A stretch of DNA of 8,363 nucleotides from Syntrophomonas sp. UBA4807 (lineage in GTDB: Bacteria > Bacillota > Syntrophomonadia > Syntrophomonadales > Syntrophomonadaceae). Position 1 is the first letter of the stretch; each line of letters opens with the position of its first letter. Of this stretch, positions 1 to 4,711 are shown piece by piece. The notes under the pieces were generated by a model. The model saw only the letters and a program-made list of their open reading frames with translations. It was not told where the DNA came from and made no database searches. Location: assembly GCA_002402575.1 (NCBI GenBank), contig DHGD01000070.1, positions 212 through 8,574 on the forward strand, read 5' to 3'. A program made the translations under genes and the position numbers.

Positions 1-51
1 CTACAACCCTCCGGTTAACAGCCGGATGCTCTACCGTTGAGCTATCGAGGA
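1..51 (-). tRNA. tRNA-Asn (anticodon GUU), 3' part cut by window edge
   Basis: Read on the minus strand from position 51 the sequence folds as the 5' two-thirds of a tRNA: acceptor strand TCCTCGA (51-45), TA linker, D-stem GCTC/GAGC with a D-loop containing GG, then a 5-bp anticodon stem TCCGG/CCGGA enclosing the loop CTGTTAA. The anticodon is GTT at 19-17, which reads asparagine codons AAC/AAU. The variable region reaches position 1. The T-arm, the 3' acceptor strand and any CCA lie outside the window, so the acceptor pairing could not be checked. It sits 60 nt downstream of rpoD on the same strand but has its own promoter (69-97). It may head a longer tRNA cluster beyond the window edge. 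Confidence 0.93.
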
Positions 52-68
52 TCATCCCAACAGGGATT

Positions 69-97
69 ATTATATATTGCTGTCAGGCGGTTGTCAA
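69..97 (-). promoter_or_regulatory. Consensus sigma-A promoter of the tRNA-Asn gene
   Basis: On the minus strand a perfect -35 hexamer TTGACA (97-92) is followed by exactly 17 nt (91-75) and a perfect -10 hexamer TATAAT (74-69). Transcription would start near position 62, about 11 nt before the mature tRNA 5' end at 51, a normal short tRNA leader. All twelve hexamer bases match the consensus at the optimal spacing, as expected for a growth-related stable-RNA promoter. The -35 box is 14 nt past the rpoD stop codon. No intrinsic terminator separates rpoD from this promoter, so some rpoD read-through into the tRNA is possible. Confidence 0.9.
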
Positions 98-111
98 CCA
101 ATAGACCGCGC

Positions 112-1194
112 CTATTCGATGTAGTCTTTCAGTTTTTTGCTGCGCGACGGATGCCTGAGCTTTCGCAATGCCTTGGCTTCGATCTGCCGGATGCGTTCCC
201 GGGTCACCCCGAATTCCTGGCCGACTTCCTCCAGAGTACGGGGCCGCCCGTCATCCAAGCCGAAACGAAGTCTTAAGACCTTTTCTTCGCGATCGGTAAG
301 AGTATTCAAAATGCCGTCCAGGTGCTCGCGCAGCAGCACAAACGATGCCGATTCCTCAGGAGATTCAGCATCTTCATCAGTAATAAAATCGCCCAGATGG
401 CTGTCGTCTTCTTCTCCGATAGGTGTTTCCAAGGAAACCGGTTCCTGAGCTACTTTCATGATCTCAATCACCCGGTCCACGGGAATATCCATTTCTTCCG
501 CTACTTCCAGCGGGGTAGGCTCCCGGCCCAAAGTCTGCAACAGGTTGCGCTGCACCCTGGAGAGTTTGTTAATGGTCTCCACCATATGCACCGGAATCCT
601 AATGGTACGGGCCTGATCGGCTATGGCCCTGGTTATGGCCTGCCTGATCCACCAGGTGGCGTAAGTACTGAATTTATAGCCCTTACGGTAGTCAAATTTC
701 TCGACCGCTTTCATCAGCCCCAGGTTGCCTTCCTGAATCAGGTCCAGGAACAGCATGCCCCGGCCTACATAGCGCTTGGCGATGCTGACCACCAGTCTGA
801 GGTTGGCCTCTACCAGCTGCCGCTTGGCATCTTCATCATTGGCCTCAATGCGCTGTGCCAGGTCAATTTCCTCTTCCGCCAACAACAGCCTTACCCGGCC
901 AATTTCCTTTAAGTACATACGCACCGGGTCATCTATCTCAATGCCGTCAGGCACCGTGATCTCTTCGGTTTCCAAACTTTCGCCTTCCAGCTCCTCTTCG
1001 CCTTCCAGCTCTGATTCAGTTCCAACACCAATACCCAGAGATTGGAGATGTTCCAGTATATCATCCATATTGTCAGAATCCAGGTTGAAACCCTGCAAAT
1101 CATCGATGATCTCATCATAGGTAAGAATTTTTTTCTTTTTACCTTTTTCAGCCAGAACACCGACTGCCTCTGCTAATTTTCTGTCCATTTTCAT
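112..1194 (-). CDS. rpoD: RNA polymerase primary sigma factor (SigA/RpoD)
   Basis: Housekeeping sigma factor of 360 residues, about the usual length for Gram-positive SigA. It binds core RNA polymerase and directs it to -35/-10 promoters. In order: a reduced region 1.1 (about 1-55), an acidic linker (58-78), region 1.2 (about 88-118, with VRMYLKEIG), region 2 (about 126-198) with the core-binding segment LDLIQEGNLGLMKAVEKFDY and the -10 recognition and melting segment YATWWIRQAITRAIADQART, region 3 (about 205-280), and region 4 (about 295-350) with the -35-reading helix-turn-helix TLEEVGQEFGVTRERIRQIE. The C-terminus SKKLKDYIE is typical of the family. The ATG at 1194 overlaps the dnaG stop as ATGA and is preceded by a GGAAGGGGGG ribosome binding site inside the dnaG 3' end, which implies translational coupling. 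A 15-nt near-tandem duplication encodes the doubled ELEGE in the acidic linker. Identification is secure. Confidence 0.98.
   Translation of the reverse strand: MKMDRKLAEAVGVLAEKGKKKKILTYDEIIDDLQGFNLDSDNMDDILEHLQSLGIGVGTESELEGEEELEGESLETEEITVPDGIEIDDPVRMYLKEIGRVRLLLAEEEIDLAQRIEANDEDAKRQLVEANLRLVVSIAKRYVGRGMLFLDLIQEGNLGLMKAVEKFDYRKGYKFSTYATWWIRQAITRAIADQARTIRIPVHMVETINKLSRVQRNLLQTLGREPTPLEVAEEMDIPVDRVIEIMKVAQEPVSLETPIGEEDDSHLGDFITDEDAESPEESASFVLLREHLDGILNTLTDREEKVLRLRFGLDDGRPRTLEEVGQEFGVTRERIRQIEAKALRKLRHPSRSKKLKDYIE
979..1011 (-). repeat. In-frame short tandem repeat in the rpoD acidic linker
   Basis: The 15-nt unit GAGCTGGAAGGCGAA occurs twice on the minus strand, at 1011-997 and 993-979, with an 18-nt period. 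It encodes ELEGE at residues 62-66 and again at 68-72 of the sigma factor. The two copies are identical, which suggests a recent slippage or duplication event. It lies in the linker between regions 1.1 and 1.2, where length variation is normally tolerated. Confidence 0.8.
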
Positions 1195-2975
1195 TGTATC
1201 CCCCCTTCCCGGGTTTGGTGTAGGAATGTATCAAGATCCAATATTAAACGCAGAACAGAATGAAATCCTCCGTCATCGCGAAGCTGATCCAACCGTTGAT
1301 GCAATTCCCTCCATTTTGCCTTGTGGCGCTGCCGCTCTACATAGCGGATAAAAAACCATAATTCGGCATCGTTTATATGAATTCCTTCGTGCCATCTGCT
1401 TTCCAGACGGGCTAATAATGTCTCCAGTCCTTCTTCCTGAGCGATTTGCTGCCAAACCCCGGGATTGGCGCCCAAATCGCCATCCATTTCATAACATATG
1501 GCAGCCAGACGATTGTAATGCCTGGAAGTAAAGCACTGTAGCCCGATTTGTGATACTATGGTATTCGCGATATCCCGGTCATGCAGCATATTTGCCAGTA
1601 TTTTCTCTTCCATACTATAATTACCGTACTGTATATTATCCCTGTTTACTTGACTTTTATTCCCCGGATGCCGCACTAGCTGCCCTATATTGCTCTCTAC
1701 CTCTTTTAATATCAAATTTTCTTCTATTTTCAACTGCCTGGAAAGCAGCTTGATATGATTATCGCGTAAAATACTGCTTTCCAACCGTGCGATATCGCCT
1801 TTGACGGCATTTATCACCCTGATTTTGGCCTGCAAATCCAAAATATTTTCTGCATCAATTGCTTTTTTTACCTTAAATTCTATATAACTCACTCTATTAT
1901 TCTGGATATATTGCAATAATTCCTCTTTTCCGTGCTGATCCAGAAAATCATCCGGATCAAGCCCTTCCGGCAAGGACAGAACTTCCACATTGAAGTTTTG
2001 TTCGGCAAGCAGCTGTACCGCTCTTAAAGTTTCTCTTTGGCCGGCCTCATCGCCATCATATAACACCAGTATGTTTTCGGTATAACGCCTCAAGAGCAGG
2101 GCCTGCTCCCTGGTAAGAGCGGTCCCCAATGATGCCACCGCATTGGTGAAACCGTGCTGATGCAGCTTCAGGCAATCCATGTAGCCTTCCACTAGTATGG
2201 CCTGATTGCTTTTGCGCATGGCATCCCGGGCCTGGTACAACCCATATAAATGGTTTCGCTTTACATATATTTCGGTTTCCGGAGTGTTAAGGTATTTGGG
2301 GCCCGCATCCTCAAGGGTGCGGCCGCCAAATCCGACAATATTGCCATGATAATCAAATATCGGAAATATCACCCGCTCTCTGAAGAGATCATAATAGGAA
2401 TCTCCATTTTTACTGCGCTTAATCAGCCCGGATTCTTTCACCCATTCCTGGTCAAAGCCCTTATTAAGCAAGTAATTGGAGATTCGGTTCCATTCGTGGC
2501 AGGAATATCCCAGCTGAAAGCGCGTGATGATGTCCTTCGTCAGATGCCGCCGGGTCAGATACCGTCTAGCTGGAGCCGCAGCCGGCTCATGTTCCAAAAT
2601 GTCCTGATACCATGCGGCAGCTGCCTTATTAACCTCTACCACCCTCTTAAAACGGTCGGCGCCTTTATTGGACGGTGTACTTTGCAGCGGTATACCAGCC
2701 CGGCTGGCCAGCATCCGCACCGCTTCAGGAAAATCAACCCCGTCCCGTTTCATGATATAGGTGAAGAGATTGCCGCCTGCGTGGCAACCAAAGCAATAAA
2801 ACATGTTTTTTCCAGGAGTCACACTGAAAGAGGGGGTTTTCTCGCCGTGAAAGGGACACAGCCCCCAATATCGGTCGCCTTTGCGGCTCAATTTCACCGT
2901 TTCTGCGACCACATCCAGTATATCCAAGCGCAAATTTATTTCCGTCAGTGTATTATCATCAAAATAAGCACTCAT
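1191..2975 (-). CDS. dnaG: DNA primase
   Basis: Synthesises RNA primers for lagging-strand replication and works with the replicative DnaB-type helicase. The 594-residue product has the standard bacterial layout. The N-terminal CHC2 zinc ribbon has C40, H43, C61 and C64. The catalytic core carries the signature RERVIFPIFDYHGNIVGFGG around 199-218. The TOPRIM fold has the acidic residue E263 in LVEGYMD and the D307-G-D309 metal-binding motif in YDGDEAG, followed by PDD at 341-343. The C-terminal part (about 450-594) is the less conserved helicase-interaction domain. The ATG at 2975 is preceded by AGGTG with 5 nt spacing. The gene follows dgt after 66 nt and overlaps rpoD by four bases (ATGA), the classical dnaG-sigma factor pairing. 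The short dgt-dnaG gap holds a weak AT-rich inverted repeat (3005-3022) and no promoter I would defend. Confidence 0.97.
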   Translation of the reverse strand: MSAYFDDNTLTEINLRLDILDVVAETVKLSRKGDRYWGLCPFHGEKTPSFSVTPGKNMFYCFGCHAGGNLFTYIMKRDGVDFPEAVRMLASRAGIPLQSTPSNKGADRFKRVVEVNKAAAAWYQDILEHEPAAAPARRYLTRRHLTKDIITRFQLGYSCHEWNRISNYLLNKGFDQEWVKESGLIKRSKNGDSYYDLFRERVIFPIFDYHGNIVGFGGRTLEDAGPKYLNTPETEIYVKRNHLYGLYQARDAMRKSNQAILVEGYMDCLKLHQHGFTNAVASLGTALTREQALLLRRYTENILVLYDGDEAGQRETLRAVQLLAEQNFNVEVLSLPEGLDPDDFLDQHGKEELLQYIQNNRVSYIEFKVKKAIDAENILDLQAKIRVINAVKGDIARLESSILRDNHIKLLSRQLKIEENLILKEVESNIGQLVRHPGNKSQVNRDNIQYGNYSMEEKILANMLHDRDIANTIVSQIGLQCFTSRHYNRLAAICYEMDGDLGANPGVWQQIAQEEGLETLLARLESRWHEGIHINDAELWFFIRYVERQRHKAKWRELHQRLDQLRDDGGFHSVLRLILDLDTFLHQTREGGIQ

Positions 2976-3041
2976 AGTTTCACCTATATTCTCTGTAAGA
3001 CAGCAAAATCCTGCCTGATTTTATCGAAATTTGCCTGACCT

Positions 3042-4115
3042 CTATTTGTGCGGCTCATCCTCAGATGGAATTTTCAGCGTTTCCGGCACCAGTGATTTGG
3101 GTATATAGGCATTTTCGAAAATAGCAATGCAATATTCGTCACTCATACCTGCAATATAGTCGGCGACTGCCCTTTCCAGCCCTTCCTGTTCGGCAATTTG
3201 CAGGTATGCCGGGGTCATGCGGCCTGGATTCTTAAGAAAATAGTTAAACAGGTGCTCGATTACAAAACTGGCCCGTTTGCGTTCCGCCTGACAGACCGGG
3301 CCATTATAAATGGCTTCAAACATGAATTGCCGCAAACCTCGCAAAGCGGCCTCGACTGGCGGCGAAGGCTCTATCAGCGGCACTTCTTTTGCCTTTAGTT
3401 TGCTGCGGCTGTATTCTATAGTGTCGATCACCAAGGTGGCGATGCGCTGGCTGTGGCTCTCGCCCAACACTTCGATATACTGCCGGGGCAATTCCTCCAG
3501 GCGCAGCAAACCGCCGCGTATGCTGTCGTCAATATCATGCTGCACATAGGCAATCTTATCACTGAGACGGATTACCCGTCCTTCCGCAGTATTCGCCCGC
3601 TGTTCCTGTGCTCCGTAACCACTGTGATGCAAAACCCCGTCCAATACCTCACGGGACAGATTAAGCCCCGGAACCCCGTGGTGTTGTTCCACCCTGGTCA
3701 ATACCCGGATGCTGTTTTCGTTATGACGGAACCCCCCAGGGAGCAGCCTGTCCAATATCTCTTCACCGGCATGAGCGAAGGGGGTATGGCCGACATCATG
3801 CGCTAAGGCCATAGCCTCGATCAGGTCTATATTCAGGTTCAGTCCCGCCCCAATGGTCTTGGCGATTTGGTTCACTTCCAGGGTATGGGTCAGACGGCTG
3901 CGATAATGGTCCCCCCGAGGGGCGATGAAGACCTGGGTCTTGTGCTTAAGGCGGCGGAACGACTTGGAGTGTATCACCCGATCGCGGTCCACCATAAAAC
4001 AGGTCCGGATTGGATCGGGGGCTTCGCTGCGCTGACGCCCCCGAGAGTTGATGGACCATGTGGCATGGGCGCCTAACCAGGCCTTTTCCCTATTCTCAAT
4101 TTCCTCACGAATCAA
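3042..4115 (-). CDS. dgt: dGTPase-like deoxynucleotide triphosphohydrolase (HD domain)
   Basis: HD-domain phosphohydrolase of the short Dgt-like family, expected to split dGTP or other dNTPs into deoxynucleoside and tripolyphosphate and so tune dNTP pools; the exact substrate cannot be read from sequence. Numbered from the TTG start: the family signature SFRRLKHKTQVF (about 52-63), first metal ligand H77 in RLTHTLEV, the HD pair H106-D107 in LAHDVGHTPFAHAGE, and D194 in QHDIDD. An open frame runs back to GTG 4124, but that GTG is part of the GGAGGTG ribosome binding site itself. The TTG at 4115 lies 5 nt after GGAGGTGA and is the better start, giving 357 residues. It precedes dnaG by 66 nt on the same strand, an arrangement placing dNTP control next to priming. 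No convincing sigma-A promoter is visible upstream. Function is firm, start codon moderately so. Confidence 0.93.
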   Translation of the reverse strand: MIREEIENREKAWLGAHATWSINSRGRQRSEAPDPIRTCFMVDRDRVIHSKSFRRLKHKTQVFIAPRGDHYRSRLTHTLEVNQIAKTIGAGLNLNIDLIEAMALAHDVGHTPFAHAGEEILDRLLPGGFRHNENSIRVLTRVEQHHGVPGLNLSREVLDGVLHHSGYGAQEQRANTAEGRVIRLSDKIAYVQHDIDDSIRGGLLRLEELPRQYIEVLGESHSQRIATLVIDTIEYSRSKLKAKEVPLIEPSPPVEAALRGLRQFMFEAIYNGPVCQAERKRASFVIEHLFNYFLKNPGRMTPAYLQIAEQEGLERAVADYIAGMSDEYCIAIFENAYIPKSLVPETLKIPSEDEPHK

Positions 4116-4174
4116 TCCGTTCACCTCCAGTCTCTATGTTTCCATACCCTGTCCTATTACTACAACTAACTGGA

Positions 4175-4196
4175 CATATCCTTTAAACAGGATATG
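4175..4196. repeat. Perfect 7-bp inverted repeat upstream of dgt
   Basis: CATATCC (4175-4181) and GGATATG (4190-4196) are exact inverted repeats around an 8-nt AT-rich loop. It lies 60 nt upstream of the dgt start. There is no T-run on either side, so it is not a canonical terminator. It could be an operator, an RNA hairpin in the dgt leader, or flanking sequence of the intron-like element that ends next to it. Function is unknown. Confidence 0.5.
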
Positions 4197-4200
4197 AGGC

Positions 4201-4261
4201 TGCCCATAAGTTGAATAGCCGACCTCCCGCGGCATCGTACATACCGTTCAGTTTACGGCGC
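4201..4261 (-). ncRNA. Group II intron domain V/VI-like remnant (degenerate)
   Basis: On the minus strand, 4261-4232 can fold like intron domain V: a 9-nt lower strand GCGCCGTAA, a short upper hairpin ACTGAACGGT, a two-base AT bulge, and the return strand GTACGATGC. A CGC triad is present and the G·U wobble at its middle base is retained, but the next pair is a C×A mismatch and the top pair next to the bulge is A×G. The following GGGAGGTCGGCT...AGCCTC (4229-4196) resembles domain VI. The overall string recalls bacterial intron 3' ends of the form GTACGGTGGTGTGAGAGG; that comparison is from memory, not a search. No maturase reading frame is present, and the mismatches suggest an inactive fragment. 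It could alternatively be an unrelated structured leader of dgt. Confidence 0.42.
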
Positions 4262-4468
4262 TTTCAAAGTTTTCGCGTTACTCGCAGAGTTACATTCACC
4301 AGACTGAGGTATCGGGGAAGTTTGAATCTCTTGTTTTATACGGTCATCAGCAGGCGGGACAATGAACACCCTTGGATCGGGCAGTTTGCTTAGCACTATC
4401 AACCCGTACCAGGACTACCGCCGGTCAGACTGCGTCTATCCGGGGTAAGGTGAACGGCTGATGATACC

Positions 4469-4497
4469 GCCGTACTTGAGGTTTTTCCTCATACGGC
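4469..4497 (-). ncRNA. Domain V-like hairpin, possible second group II intron remnant
   Basis: Minus strand 4497-4469 forms GCCGTAT-GAGG-AAAAA-CCTC-AA-GTACGGC: a 7-bp lower helix ending in a U·G pair, a two-base bulge (AA) on the 3' side only, a 4-bp upper helix and a purine loop. This asymmetric architecture is that of group II intron domain V, and AAAGCCGTATGAGG resembles the AGC-triad class. Differences from the standard are an A5 loop instead of GNRA, AA in place of the usual bulge, and a G-C pair in place of the G·U wobble. No intron-encoded protein is present. The plus-strand reading lacks a terminal T-run, so it is not a terminator. A plain hairpin of another kind remains possible. Confidence 0.38.
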
Positions 4498-4582
4498 TTT
4501 CCGATGTTAATCATTCATGCGCGTTGATTAAGCCAGGTGCGGCACACCTTGCTGGTATAGCATCTCGGCCGGCAAGCCGAAT

Positions 4583-4618
4583 ATAAAACAGCGGGCCAAG
4601 CTTGTCATCTTGACCCGC
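4583..4618 (-). terminator. Intrinsic terminator of ppdK
   Basis: On the minus strand GCGGGTCAAG (4618-4609) pairs with CTTGGCCCGC (4600-4591) as a continuous 10-bp stem with one U·G wobble, an 8-nt loop ATGACAAG, and then TGTTTTAT (4590-4583). The wobble pairs only in minus-strand RNA; plus-strand RNA would have a C×A mismatch and no T-run, so it is a one-way terminator. It lies 94 nt after the ppdK stop and closes the regulator-PDRP-ppdK unit, leaving dgt-dnaG-rpoD to need its own promoter. Confidence 0.85.
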
Positions 4619-4644
4619 CGTAATTGATCGGAATTATGGCCATT

Positions 4645-4677
4645 TTTATTCAAAGCCGCCCGGGCTGCTGCCAGACT
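4645..4677 (-). pseudogene. Partial duplicate of the ppdK 3' end
   Basis: Minus strand 4677-4645 translates as SLAAARAALNK, closely matching RLAAAQAALINK at the C-terminus of PpdK, encoded at 4762-4727, 85 nt upstream. The DNA also aligns (CTGGCxGCxGCCCxGGCGGC in both), with mostly third-position differences and loss of one codon. The frame has an upstream stop and no start or ribosome binding site, so it is not a gene. It may be a decayed tandem duplication or the scar of a recombination that replaced the ppdK tail. Because the stretch is short and alanine/GC-rich, chance similarity is not excluded. Confidence 0.45.
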
Positions 4678-4711
4678 TTCGTAACTTCAGCCGTGCTGTT
4701 GCTGTTTAGTC

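Larger units (their letters stand above)
4125..4582. other. Gene-poor spacer between the ppdK terminator and dgt
   Basis: About 460 nt with no reading frame I would accept as a gene. An open frame on the plus strand at 4211-4393 (60 codons) has a low-complexity arginine/serine-rich product, matches no family I recognise, and runs antisense to the domain V-like sequence. The stretch contains the two domain V-like hairpins, the 4175-4196 inverted repeat and, at the end, the dgt ribosome binding site. The promoter for dgt-dnaG-rpoD should be here or further upstream, but I found no convincing -35/-10 pair. Confidence 0.6.

Noticed and set aside
322..912. Plus-strand open frame of 196 codons opposite rpoD
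   Set aside because: It is antisense to highly conserved sigma factor regions and its product resembles no family; a codon-bias shadow.
3005..3022. AAAATC/GATTTT inverted repeat between dgt and dnaG
   Set aside because: Only 6 A/T-rich base pairs and no T-run on the minus strand; too weak to call a terminator or operator.
2250..3038. Plus-strand open frame of 262 codons opposite dnaG
   Set aside because: Complementary to the zinc ribbon and catalytic core of the primase; composition and lack of a sensible ribosome binding site argue against a gene.
4211..4393. Plus-strand 60-codon frame in the spacer upstream of dgt
   Set aside because: No family recognised, no convincing ribosome binding site, and it lies antisense to the domain V-like structure; treated as noncoding.
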